Source of the DNA: Dicaeum eximium
Taxonomy: Eukaryota > Chordata > Aves > Passeriformes > Dicaeidae
Length of the DNA: 64,000 nt
Assembly: GCA_013396995.1 (NCBI GenBank)
Contig: VWZP01006688.1
Span: 1-64,000 of the forward strand
Direction of reading: 5' to 3'
In this document: positions 12,918 to 25,414 of the stretch, piece after piece
Layout of the letters: each line of letters begins with the position of its first letter
Position numbering within the stretch: the first letter of the stretch is position 1
Translations under genes and position numbers: made by a program
Notes under the pieces: generated by a model
The model's input: the letters and a program-made list of their open reading frames with translations, nothing else
Told to the model about the DNA's origin: nothing
Databases searched by the model: none

Positions 12918-15900
12918 GTATGATGTTACATCTGATGAGTTTCTGAGGGCTATGTGAGATGCAAAGCCCTAAGTAAGGTCTTCTCAGCCAAATCTTAAGA
13001 GAGTTTTTATATTGTTTGCTGCATGTGGATGTGCTGCTTTATCCCAAGGTAGAAGTACCCTTCATATTTTATTTACTTTTGTCTTTGATCAAGATATTCT
13101 GGCTAATATTTTCACATTCTTCACCATATTATTTCAAAGAAAATTAGTTTTAGATAAGTCTGCTGAGGTTGCACAAATCTCACTGAGTACATGGTAAGAA
13201 TGAAAAAACCATCTAAGTCTCAAAGTTTTGGTTGAGATTCAAGAATTCTGAAAGCTCATGGGTTGTTTCTCTTTTATTAATCTGAGTTAGTTATGGGCTG
13301 AAGTCCTGTTATGGCAAACTCGGTATAAAAAATGGATTAAAAGACATCAGAGCACTTGCAGTCAAAGAATAAGAAAAGAGATACATGAGATGGAGCAAAC
13401 AAGAAAGCAATCAGCTTTGATCTTCAAGGCTAAGTGGTGGTTTCAGCACACCAGGAGCCCAATTATCAGAGCCATAATATGTCTGTGGTCAAGTGAAAAG
13501 TGCAAGACAACCATCAGCTATGAAACTGTATCTGAGCTTCCCAGAAATTCAAATGTACAGTAATTTCCTTGTGCTTTACAACTTTGGTGTATTGTTATGT
13601 ATTTATCCATGTACACTACTGTCCTTCCAGTGAGAGGTTTGGAATGCAGGATAACAGAGCTGGGTGATAAAGCAGTGTGTGCCTCTGCTTGTATGTGGAG
13701 GGTGGTGACCAACAGAAAAGAAATATTGGTTCATGTCATTTGTAATGAAGATCAGAAATCACAGAGGGAAAAAAAAAGAACTCTTAAAGATTAGATTTTA
13801 GAGTAGTACTACATATTTATAACTTATTTTGTGCTTATATAAAACCCATGGTTTGCTTCTTTACCCTTCTTCTGAAGCTGCAGGCTAAAGGATCTAATCT
13901 ATTTAGAACAGCAGGGCTAATTCATGTATAATGCACTGTAGAAATATTATCTCTCCTGGAGGGAGATGATTTGGAGGCAGATAAAGAACTATTCAGTAGT
14001 AATTTTAATTGATTTTTCTATTGTGCTGTAATTCAGAATGTCACAGAAGGTGCAGAAAGGAACAAATCTTCAAGCAAAATCCTTACCATGTATAGGCTGT
14101 ATTGCAAAAGAGTGAGATTATTCCTCCTCTACCACTTCAATTCATCTTCTTTTGTTTTGGATCGATGCTGATGCTGTCAGTGAATTTGACTTACAGAACT
14201 TGAAAGCCAGTTATTCTGAACTGCAGGATGCTACATAACCCTCTCACAGTGGATGTACATTTTGTCACAGCAAAGTCACTTCTCTTCCCTGGCACGTTGC
14301 TCAGCTTTTAAGGTTCTTCAGCCTTTCATGGCAGCTGCTATTGGCATGGGGAATGCTTCATGTTTGGAGAAGTGAGTTGGGATGTTACTTACTGAAATAA
14401 GAGGACAATTATCTGGGTACTTAGGTGATGTTATGGCCAATGCAGTAAAGAGGAATCTTTGGAAGTGCAAAAGGCCCTGCAGCACCCAGGCAGTGTGAAT
14501 CAGTTATGTCCCTGCCCTAAGTGAATGCTAAAACCAGATGTGTAGTATTTATAGCATATGCAGATAACTTCAACAAATACAACCCCCTGCCTGCACCTTT
14601 ACTCCAGAATAGCAGGTGCTTTATGTGTGCCTGCATGGTAGAAAGCAGATCTTTGTGGGATAACCAAGTCCCTTTTGAATAAGTGGATGTGGATGCCAGG
14701 ATGAGCTTGGCTGCCTTGGCCCAGTGTTGTCCCATGCTAACATATCCTCTAAGCTGAGCCCACTAGCAGGAGCTCCTGCAGGTACTCTGCTTTTGGTGCT
14801 CACACAGGCTCACTGGGGAGGCTTGGCCATGTCTGCACCAGTCTCCTTTCAGGCTTTCTCTGGGAGCCTCCCTTGGCTTAGGTGTAAGTGGTTATGCTGT
14901 AAATATTTACTGGTACAAGCCAGTGCAGCTCCTCTGACTGTGTGAGTGGAAGAGCATAGTCTGCTGTACTTGGCTCCATTCCTGATGGGCAGGAATTTTA
15001 TGTATCCCAAAGAGACAGAGGATGCTGAGGAGTATGGAGATGAGCTCCACCTTCCAAAACACACGAAGTCACAGAAAGTCTCCTAAAAAGGACATCTGAA
15101 GTGGTCAATTTGCTGAATTTATGGGAACTTTAGAAACACTCCTCACTTCCAATACATGCCAAACCCCTGTCCCTTCAGATCACAAGTTGTCATTGCTGGC
15201 AACACTGTACAGACTTTTTTCTACTGAGGTATGCAGGGGTAGCTAATGGGATACATGGTTCTGCCATCCCAGCATGAGGCATGAACTTCCACCAAGATTT
15301 TAACTCAGCAGCCATGTGCCTTTTCCCCCTTACAACAAGTCCCAATGTATCTTGTTTTTGCTGGCCACTGTGGAAGGAATAGCCCCTGACTTTGGGTCAT
15401 GTTTGGGTGCAGGTGGAAGATACCTGGTGGATAAGGCAAATTTTGCTGCTTAAACATTGTTCTCTATTTCTTGCAGTGAGCCTGGTGGGTTTGTCCTTCA
15501 GGCCAAATCTGGGCCCTGGGCCATCAACAGGAGTACAGGAAAACACCACAGTTATCACTGCAAATGGATTCGATGCAAAGACTGAGAGCATTGCATCAAA
15601 GTTAATTAATTAATTTTTTGTACATCAATTCTGTACCTCAGGTCACTCAATTATTTCAACTGAAAGTGAAAACAATTTATAGCAAAGGAGCACATCAGTA
15701 GCTCTTCCCTTCTGCCATTGTGGCAGAGTATGTATCAAATTGAGAAGGTCCAGCCAACTACCTGCCAGGAAAGCTCTTCCCTGTTATCAAATAAGTCCCT
15801 CTAACCAAATGTAGCAAATGTTTTAGATTGTATTCAATCAATGGTATTTTAAAAAAACCCAAAAATGGAAAGCAGATGCAGCAACCTGAACAAATAAATG

Positions 15901-18900
15901 GCCTTAAGATTGTACTGAAGGTTTCAGCCTCTACTCACATTATGAAGATGATTCACTTGTTTTTGTCAGGTTTCTCATTCTTATTGTATATAAAACCCAC
16001 CAGCTGGTCTGGGTCATAAAACAAATATGAATGTTTATTATGAGCCAACTGACATTGGCAAGGGTTTAAGAGTTAAATCCTGTGACCTTCTGAAGGTTGA
16101 AATACAATAAACTACAGATTAATTGGCATTCCAAAACAAAAGCATGAGCCTGTGGTTTGTATGTTAATCTTTGTCCTAATGCTCTAAGATTATTGTCAAG
16201 GAGATGTATACATTTATACTTCAGGAGTATTAAAAATTATATATATGTATAGGGAGAGAATGTAAAACAAATTTTATTTTCCTGTGGTAGAGTATTGATT
16301 TATGCAATATTCAATAAGTAATTTTTAAATATAGTAAAATTTCCTGTCTGGGTTGTGTGATGGAGGTGATGGCCAGTGGGGCACACAAAGTTCTGTGTAT
16401 AAACTCAAAGCAAATTGTAGTGGCAGGCTACAATTTGGCAAAAAGGTTGGGCTCTTGGCTGCCAGTGGTGCTTGCTCTGAATTGCAGTAACAGCAGACAG
16501 GGCCTGTGAGCTGGGACCTTCCACAGTACTGCCCTGGTGAGCTACAAACCAGCACAGGAAGAACCTTGCTGGGAAGTTCCTGAGCTCCAGCTTGGACAAA
16601 TCACTGTTGGATGAGAGCTGACTGAGAGTGGGGTCACACACAACATAAAGGAAACCTCTGTGTTTGAAAATGTAAGAAAATTGCTCTTATTTAACCCAGT
16701 GTAAATCCATCCCTGATCAGGACAGAGCTGTGTCATTCTTAATATCCAGTACAGCTTCAGAAAGACCAAACAATGGTGAAGAAGTTTGGTGTCTTTCTGC
16801 CATTTATGCATCTCACATCCTATTTCTAGCCCTAACAGAAAACTTGCTTTGTATTTCCTAGCAGATTCCCATATGTGTACATAGGTGTACACACACACAG
16901 AGTAACTTCTGAACTATTTTGGCTTCAAAATTATTGCCTTTTTATGTTTTCATTTATCAGTTTATTAATGGGATAAAGCCTAAGTGTGACCCTGCTTACC
17001 ATATTTGAGAGCATTACATTTCTCCTTGTGAGCTTGATGATTTAAATACTGAACTTAGGCAAATCTGACTTTTACCATACATGTGTTTTGGGATAACTTC
17101 TTAATCAGGAGGATTGATCTGTTACAACTGAGGGAAATGTGAATATTTTAAATTATCCATTTAATGAAGTTAAAGGCAGGCTAAGAAAGTGAGTTACACT
17201 TCTTGTCCTAGAATAAGCATGAGCTATAGAAATCTGAACAATTTTCTCAAGGGAGCCAGCAAGCATTATGAAGCTGCTGGTGCTCCATGTAAATATTTGC
17301 TGTAGCATCTCAGCTCTCTCTGCAGCCATAAATGCATTTTCACTCCTTATCCCTCTAGAATCTATACAGAACTGCCTTGCTTGCTGCCACTACTTAAAAT
17401 TGCAGACATAATGGATTTGCTGTGGCTGCCAGTACAAATACCTGTTTGTGCCAAGTAGTGTTAGCATCTGTTTGCTTCACAGCACACACTATTTCTCCCT
17501 GATCCCTTACCATCCCACCTGCTCCTGTTAGTCACAGGCCCTGACTGCTCTCTAACCAGCAGCACAAGCACAACTCAGAAGTTCACAGTCCCGAGGCTCA
17601 GGCTCTTGTTCTTGGTGCATTAAGAAGTCACCGGGTCAGAAAAACCCACCCAGCTCCTGTATGTGCAGAATCTTATCACCATGGCTCTAGAAATAGCTGC
17701 CAGCCCCAGCTGAATGCTTCAGCTTTTCTTTTGTCCTCTATGTGCCCGTGGTTACTCTGTTCTTTAGAATGATGACCAGCAGCACCTTGTAAATGAAAGA
17801 AGTTAAACTGCTGCACAGTTCAGTGGCCAAACATGTTCTGTCCACATAACTTACCACTTTTTCCTTTTCCAGCAGCTCTGCTTACACTGTGTGAGAGAGG
17901 AATCTAGCATCAAATTTCCATATGGAGGCAATGTTTTATAATCAACTGAATATATTTAATCGTGCATGTAGAATTACAGGATTCTTACAGGCTTTAGGTT
18001 GTAGTGCAATAATTGGATCTGGCTTAGGTTTTAAGAACTTGCTCAGAGCCTTTTCCCTTCTCAAAGGCTATCCCTCTGTGTTGGCACTATATGGAACTTG
18101 TTGAGACTTCTGTTCAGTTCTTACAGGAAAACATCCCCTAAATACTGTAAAGAATAGGCTTATTCAATTCTGTAACATCATAATTGGGATTTTGATTAGT
18201 TTTGAAATGTCTAATGAATACCGTTTTTGAGTGTTCTAGTGTGTTTTATGTCGATCTATATTATCAAATTCTTTCTATCTTATAATGATTGGTAAGTCTT
18301 ACAGAGAATATTCCTACTAATGGTAGATCCAAGTCTCTGCTGCATCTGATTTAAAGTAAAGATTTGACCCATATCTCAATGGATGATCTGTTACAGCTGT
18401 GTTTTCGAGGAGAGTTGCTCCATTTTATAGAAATAATTATTTTGCCCAAAGAACGAGTTGCTGATCATGTACCTGGACAGAATGGACACAAGATGACATC
18501 ATTCAAGGTGATGTTGAATCAGGCAGAGCAGAGGCTTGAGCCCAAGTTTGCCAAGCTCTGTGTCTTGGTGAAAGCTTTCTAGATTTGCACAGAAATTCCA
18601 TCCTAAGAAAGCTATTTGACCAGAGCTGAAGCTAAGTCTCTACCTCTTTTCTCTCTTACCCCTGAAATTTTAATCAAATTATATTAAGCATAATTTTTTT
18701 TTAAATGTCAAGCTGGCTGTAATCAGCACTGAATCTGCTGAGCAAGGACAAAATTACATTGGTACAATTGCCTGCTAGAAATCTTACATCAAAGTCAGAG
18801 ATTGCCCAGAATGGCATGGAAAATCAGGTGTGATGAGAGACAAAAAAGGTTCATTTTACTGTGGCAGTTGAAGTGAAGGGTAAAGTCAAGTCACCTTAGT

Positions 18901-21224
18901 TTTCTACTTTCTTTGCTTAAAACTGTGAGAGTTTTCAGTGCTGCCTTGATCAGAAGAGCTCCAGCAAGCCCATCTGACCCTTTCCCAGCGGTGGGGGTAA
19001 TGCGCTGTGACGGCTGCAGCGGTGTCACTTCCACAGGCTGCAGCACGAGCAGCCCTCTGCAGGTTAGTTTGGTGGAAGTGTAATCAGGGTTATTTTGGAT
19101 GATCTGCTCTGAAATCCAACACACATCAGTGCAGGAGGAACTTTCAGCTGGAGTTCTGCATTAGGAATACTTGATAAAAACAAAAAGGAGCCTTTTCTCT
19201 GAATTGTCTGGCTGTAACACAACCACCACCCCAAGCTTAGGGTTTAGCAGCTGCTCTTCAACAGGGAGTTGTGGTGTGCATGTTTCTGATTTGTTTCCTG
19301 CCAGAGTATAGATTACTAGCCTAGGCCTTCTGCAAGCTCCAACAACTTTTGGGGTTGCTTCTCTCTCTCTGCATCTGTCTCTTGTGTCTCAGCACTACAG
19401 AAAAAACTTCCGCTTTCTGGGCTAATGTTTCAGTCATCACAGTTGATTGGTCCAGCTCCATGTTTTTTCTTCCTCTTGTGTTCTGAGACACAGAGATGAT
19501 CTTTTTGGTTTTCTAGGATTAGCTGGGACCACATTAGGTCTAATGCACATATTTAAGCCAAATTAATTAATGTGTTCTTTTTGACAGTTTACAGTGGCTG
19601 TGATGTTTTCATCCGTGATTATGGTTTTCTTAAAGTTCCAGCATCTTGGATTTATCTGACTTTTAACTTCAGGAGCAGAAAATGTTTTTAGCTAATGAGA
19701 TAGCATAGACATGTAAAAGTGAATGCTAAAAGCTGTAGAATAAATTAAAATACTGTAAAATGTTATGATTTATGAGAAATTGTCATGCAAGATGTTTGAA
19801 TAATTAAAAACCTTTTTCAGCCTTAATACTATTTAATTTTATCTTGTGCCTTTTCCTTTCTCTAAACTTGTTTCTTATTCATTTAAATACTTGTTTTTCT
19901 TCATTTCTCTGCCTTTTTTTCTGTGCGTGCTTTTAATGTTTTCTTCTAAAATTTATATCTGTAGTCTGTCTCATTAATCCCTTCCTTCCCTTCCTCCCCC
20001 TTTTTGATGTTTGTGCTGTGGACTTCATCCGTTTCCCAGCAGACTTGTCCAAACTCTCATTGCATGATAAAGCACTGGGCCAATTAGTCCAGGAACAAGG
20101 TTTTCCCTGCCTTCCTTGTCCAAATCCCTGAAGCACAGGCAGATAATGCTTTAGAGACTGGATGTTGCTATTTGCTGCAGCACGCGGTTAATGGAGCGGC
20201 GTAGCCTGGAGAAGGCCTCGAACATAAAAAGCCTGGGGATGCCGTGCTGCTGCCCTGCTCCCAGCACATCTCCAGCCTCCTGCTCGGGGTTTAATTCGTG
20301 TAATGCTCTCTCTGCTCCTCGCATTGAAGCTTTATCCCCTCCTGAGAGGGCTCTTCACAGAGTATTTCAAAAGCCTGTTCTATAAAAAGCCCAGTGACTC
20401 AATCCTTGATGTGTGGAAGTCAGGGGCTGCTCCCAAGGTAGAGCCAGATGAGGCTGGGGAAGGGAACCAAGGGCTGGGATCCACCGGGGCTGGCATGGAC
20501 TCGGAGAGACCCAATCATCAGGACTTCATCCCTCCTGCCAGGGTGAGCACTTTGGCTCCAGTCCAGGACTGCATTTTGTTTCTAAGGGCATAGTCTCACA
20601 GCTCTGTGTTTGTAGTCAGTGTAAGGCCATTTTCAGTCAGCTGGCAGCAAAGGCATTGGGGTAGTGGCCCGGAGTTCCCTATTTCAAATGTTACTTCAAT
20701 GCTGCACCACTTTGATTTTGTGCAAGACATCCCTGTCCTGATTTCTCCCTACTCACTGACTGTAGCTGGGTGATGAGGATTAAAGCCATTACATTTGTAC
20801 AGCATTTTGAATGTTAAAAGCTGTTACATAACCAAGTGTTACTATTTGGGGGTGTGCTGCAGTGCAGCAGATCTTGGTGCGAGCACTTGGGATGTTGGGA
20901 GGGCACGGGGACTGGCTGTGCCCCCCTGCTGCTGAGTCACTGTCTGGGGGAACATGTGCCCTTTGGCCACCCTAGTGACGTGTACATTCAGTGAATCAGC
21001 TGACATGACACCAGCGTGGAGGCAGAGTGTCCCTCTGCTGTGGGAGAGTGTTCTGTGGAGAGGGTTGTACTGTTCCTGCATGTTGCCAATAAGTTGTGAA
21101 TTATTTCTTACAAAAACAAAGTTTTCAGATTAATTAATCTGTCAGTCAAATGGTTCTGTAGCTGTGAATTATGGATTATATGATTATTATAAGTTTAGGG
21201 CCATTATTTATCAAAATTTGCTGG

Positions 21225-21303
21225 GATTTTTTGTTGGTTGGTTGTTTTGTTTGTTTGGTTGGGGTTTGTTTTTGTTTGGTTGGTTTTGGGGGATTTTTTT
21301 TTC
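21225..21303. repeat. G/T-rich low-complexity tract
   Basis: These are mixed GTTT, GGTT and TTTTG runs without a fixed period, lying inside the large ZFYVE28 intron. A/C-rich sequence of roughly complementary composition follows at 21445-21502, so a transcript could fold the two together. Confidence 0.85.
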
Positions 21304-21444
21304 CAGTTATTCTTTCTATTTAGCATGGAGATAAATCTGTGGAAGATCAATTTAAAAATAAATTTTTCAGCATTGCACTTCCAGGGCAACAGCAGGAAAA
21401 TATAGAGGGGGGGGGAAAGAAAAAACAACTCTGTCTTTCTCCCC

Positions 21445-21502
21445 AGAAAAACAAAGCAAACAAAAAAAGCCCCTCAAAGAAACCCAAACCAAAAATTAAA
21501 CA
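21445..21502. repeat. A/C-rich low-complexity tract
   Basis: These are AAAC, CAAA and CCCAAA runs downstream of the G/T-rich tract at 21225-21303 and roughly complementary to it. A poly-G run (gggggggggg) with purines lies just upstream near 21408-21417. Confidence 0.8.
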
Positions 21503-23770
21503 GCTGATAAGAAAGCTGCTTTCAGTTGATGAGTTCTGAGTCTTTGTGGTGGGCTTGTGTTGGCTTAAAATGTGTGTGGTCTACCTGTGATGTAAGGGAA
21601 GGAGTGATGATGGCTCCAGCTGCTGCAGAAGTGGCACATGACATTGGGATGCTGCAGAGGGTACAGAAAGGGCCTGTGCTTTGTGGCTTTTCTGTGAATA
21701 TTAGAATCAGGAAGTATCTGAACCTGGTAGCCCACACTGCAATGCAGTTGATTAAGCATCAGTATCAAATTGAACATCTTACCAAGGCTGCTTCCACCAG
21801 ATCTGCAGGGTGACACCTGGTTATTCAAGCACAGAGCTTGAATAACTTCACAAATTTTGCTGTCTTCAAAATGAGTGAGAATCAGTGGATAGTTAATCCC
21901 TGAAAACATTATCTATGTAGAGACAAGTTTTAAACAGGAACATTGTTATTGGTTCATATTTTTGTTTTTTGTTTTGGATATTTGTGACAACCCAAGGGGC
22001 CTCCTGGATGGAGAACATGAGGATGCTCTGTCAGACTTGCATGGTTTCAGATCAGAGAAAATGACAAAAAAGTTTTCAAAATCTACATCATAAACTGATA
22101 TTAGAAGTTTCACTGGGCAGGATACATGTAGTGTCTAGGGAAATAGCAGAAAAGGAAAAGAAGTGGAAAGCAAAATCTTTTAGCTCCACTGTTATTAATG
22201 CTTGACTTGAGCTGGCAGTCCTACATCTTCCTGCTGCTGAAGTAAACCCTGCCTTTGAACCAGGAATTTGTAGCCTTGTGTCCCCACAGAACATTTTCTG
22301 GTGAACTGTTCTCAGGGATGAGGTGAAGGCTTCTATGTGCAATCTCCTTTCTTTCCACCACATCGGTCATTTCTCTGCACATCAACTTCTGGGTTTGGTT
22401 ACTGGCCCTGTAGGTGTAACCTTTATCAGACTGATGTGCTCATTAAGTGAAGGATATTTTCCTTAAGCTAGTTCAACCTCTAAAATAGTTCAGAGAAACC
22501 TATAAAAGCTGAGACAAATTCTAAGTTCTCTTTGGTTTTATTAATCTGCTTTTTGAACAGTTTCTTACATTGAATACTATATCTTTTGTACTTTTAATTT
22601 GACAAATGTTGCAATGTGACAAACACATGAAAATTGGTCATAGTTATGTCAGAACAAAACAGTGGATTTTTCATTTAATTATCTTTCTTCCTGTAGCTAT
22701 AGCCCTCTTAACCTCTGCATTAACTGCACCATATATTTTGTTGTTTAATAGTAAGCTCCTAGAGGCAGGGATCTTGCTTGTCAGGTTTATAAATCAGCAA
22801 TTGCATGGCTTGCAAACTGTAAATAATACTCAGAAAGGAGCTGCATACAGGGAACTTGGATAAATACACCCAGCAGTTCATGTTCACCGTGTCCATGGAT
22901 TCCTTCTGGACAGAACTTGCTTGCACTCATTAGATTTTTACCAACTTAATTAAGCAGTCAGCTTCATCATTTCTACACTTGTAACTCCAGACTCTCTGAG
23001 GTCATGTCAGCCTGTTGTGAGCAGAAACAGCCTGACAGAAGGAGCCCGATACCTTCTGCCCTGCCAAAACCAAATCATTTCCCTGCTTGTCTTTTAGGGG
23101 AGGTCGGAGAGCTCACAGGAGACATAAACGACTGAAACATGTAGTTTGTGATAATGGGCAAGTTCTTTCTCTGCTAAGCCTTGTACACTTGATTTTGTGG
23201 TTTTGCTGTAGTTACTGGTGACTTCCAGTAAGATCCTAATAATTTAGCAGATGGTAATCAGGCTTTGGGTTTATTACCTGTGTAGTTGCTTGCCTAATTG
23301 CAGAAAAGCAGTTGGCTTTCTGGAGGGAAGGCCGAAGAGGCTGGGAATGATCTCAGCTCTAAGCTTGTTTTGATGGTGGATGGCACTGACAAAAATACCT
23401 GTGATCCAGCTCTGCTTTAATAATTTCTTGTCTTCTTACTTTATTTTGCTTATCTCCTTTTACCTGTCTTTACCCCAGGACACCCTGCCACTAAGGTAGA
23501 TTTTATTTTGAGTCCAGAGCTGTCATGGGCCATTTTAATGCCTGATGTGCTCTGCCCAAAGGTGGGTGCCTGGCTGAGGAGAGGGGAGTTGAGCCCTCCT
23601 GGGCATCCTGAGCTCCCTCAGCTACTGTTTGCAAAGCACTTGCAGAAATTCAGATGAAAGCAGCTGCTGTTATATTTTATTCTCCCTACTTCAGTGAGGA
23701 TCTGGTAATCACATGTTTGGTTTTATTCCCTCTTGATTTATGTTCCCTTTTGTTGCTGTGTTTCTGACAG

Positions 23771-23874
23771 ATCCTCCTGACTGGGTTCCAGATGAAGTCT
23801 GCAGCTACTGCACTGCATGCAAGGCTCCTTTCACAGTTATTCGCAGGAAGCACCACTGCCGGAGCTGTGGCAAG
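23771..23874 (+). CDS. ZFYVE28: ZFYVE28 coding exon: N-terminal half of the FYVE zinc finger
   Basis: FYVE domains bind PtdIns3P on early endosomes. This exon encodes DPPDWVPDEVCSYCTACKAP followed by F-T-V-I and RRKHHCRSCGK. The three FYVE hallmarks begin here: the WxxD motif (W-V-P-D), the first Cys pair (C-T-A-C), and the basic phosphoinositide-binding R(R/K)HHCR motif as R-K-H-H-C-R with the second Cys pair. All expected residues are present, so lipid binding should be intact. The exon enters in phase 1 and leaves in phase 0 at AAG/gtaatg. The acceptor is gtttctgacag. The match to human ZFYVE28 is very close as remembered. Confidence 0.97.
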
Positions 23875-24795
23875 GTAATGACTCAGTCAGACACGTGAGG
23901 AACTGCCCACCAAAGACAGCAGCAAATTCATGTGTACCACAGAAACGTGGCTGCACAGCAAAATGTGCACGCTCAGCTAGGGTTCTCAATTCACAGGTGC
24001 TTTTGTGTGCCTGGGCTGCTAACTCTCAGCTTATGTTTACAAAGGGTTGAGGAGGGGGTTGACTTTAATACAGCAATAAGCTGTGTAAAGCTAACGGCAG
24101 AATTCCCTGTTGAGATCCTAGAACACTTCCACCCCAACACAGAGTCACTCTGGACTACTGCTGTAAGCTGTAATGAGCCAGGGCAGCCTGCACTGCCAGG
24201 GGTGAGGCACACACAGCTCAGCTCCAGGGACAGTGTGTCCCTTTGCTTTCTTTCCAAACCTTTGCAGGATCACTCTGGTGTGTAGGGCTGCTGCTTTGCA
24301 GGTTTGTGGGGGTGGAAGAGGGAGCGAGGCAGAAAAAAGCAGTCACTACCACAGGAAGCCAGAAATGTGCAATCCCATTTTGCTTGCTGGCTGTTGTACA
24401 AGTTAGAAAGGGAGAAGCTGCTTTCATTAACCATGTAGTGGACTTGCAGGAGTATGAAATTTGGAGATATTCACAAATATTCCTCTAGTCTTTCTTTAAA
24501 ACCAAGGGAGAGATGCTTCTTTGCACCTCTGATGGAGCTGCCTTCCCTTGTGACTTGCAGAGGAGGACAGGCCAGCCTTGGCTACTGTCAGTGCTGGGCA
24601 CCCTCACCAGAGGGACTAAGCCCAGACAGATAAACTGGTCATCAGGTAGGGATTGCTTGCTGGGCCCTTCACTTGCTGTGCTGAGGACAGTGCTGGTGCC
24701 AGCTTATACAATCTTCTGTCCCCTCCCTTGAAATCCATTTTGTCCCATCCTGCTCTTCAGAGGAACTGAAAAGAAATTTCCCTCTTGTTTTTCAG
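23875..24795 (+). other. ZFYVE28: ZFYVE28 intron, 921 bp, phase 0, splitting the FYVE finger
   Basis: This GT-AG intron (gtaatg...ttgtttttcag) lies between the S-C-G-K and I-F-C-S-R-C segments of the FYVE domain. GC content is higher than in the other introns, and short open frames on both strands run through it. None resembles a protein family. Confidence 0.92.
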
Positions 24796-24927
24796 ATCTT
24801 CTGTTCCCGCTGTTCCTCCCACTCTGCTCCATTACCTCGTTATGGCCAGATGAAGCCTGTCCGTGTTTGCACTCACTGTTACATGTTCCATGTCACTCCT
24901 TTCTATAGTGACAGAGCTGGTATCTGA
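24796..24927 (+). CDS. ZFYVE28: ZFYVE28 last coding exon: C-terminal half of FYVE finger and stop
   Basis: The exon encodes IFCSRCSSHSAPLPRYGQMK, then PVRVCTHCYMFHVTPFYSD and R-A-G-I, then TGA at 24925-24927. It supplies the third and fourth Cys pairs (C-S-R-C and C-T-H-C) and the RVC motif, completing an eight-Cys FYVE domain. The short tail after the finger (HVTPFYSD) is the characteristic ZFYVE28 C-terminus; the human protein ends almost identically. The exon is 132 bp, phase 0. With the four upstream exons it makes about 202 C-terminal residues of a protein that is 887 residues in human. Confidence 0.97.
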   Translation: MFCSRCSSHSAPLPRYGQMKPVRVCTHCYMFHVTPFYSDRAGI

Positions 24928-25408
24928 CATATTAAACTACTGGTGTGTCTTCTGGAGTCTTATATGGACTGATATATTTGACCTAAGCCAAGAATTAACT
25001 CGAAAGAGGGACCCAGTGAGGGCACGTAGGCTTTGACATCCATTATTATAAATTTTGTACAGACAGTTTTTATTGCATTTTACTAAGCTGCTAAAGGGAA
25101 CTACGAAGCGTCTGTAGCTCTAAGGCTACAGTACAGTCTTCCATAAATTTATAACATTGATGTTACGATGCCATATGCAGAACAAATGCACTGTGTGGAA
25201 GGAAATAGGGCTCAGAGAATTGAACAGGCATTGCTGCTTATCTAGGAACAGAGTAGCCAGTTAATTAGTCCATCCCCAGCGGATCAGTCCCAAAGCTCAG
25301 ACACTCCTGTGCCCACTGGAATCCCAGCATGGCTGTGGGCACCAGCACTCTCCCACTGCTGCCGTTTAACTTCCCCATTTCTAGGGTTTTGCTACCTATG
25401 CTAGGATT

Positions 25409-25414
25409 AATAAA
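25409..25414 (+). terminator. ZFYVE28: Candidate ZFYVE28 poly(A) signal (proximal)
   Basis: This is a canonical AATAAA, the first after the stop codon (about 480 bp downstream). The following sequence is only weakly T-rich. Confidence 0.4.

Larger units (their letters stand above)
12610..23770 (+). other. ZFYVE28: ZFYVE28 intron, ~11.2 kb, phase 1
   Basis: This is the longest complete intron in the window. It is mostly AT-rich and unremarkable. It contains a small perfect hairpin (12897-12917), a GC-richer patch with an exon-like open frame (20265-20542), and a G/T-rich tract followed by an A/C-rich tract (21225-21502). Many short open frames on both strands show no family resemblance. It ends in a good acceptor (gtgtttctgacag). 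No nested gene is recognised. Confidence 0.85.

Noticed and set aside
23817..24285. Open frames of 77 and 117 codons starting in or just after the FYVE exon
   Set aside because: The 77-codon frame overlaps the FYVE-encoding exon in a different register and runs into the intron. The 117-codon frame lies wholly inside the 921-bp intron.
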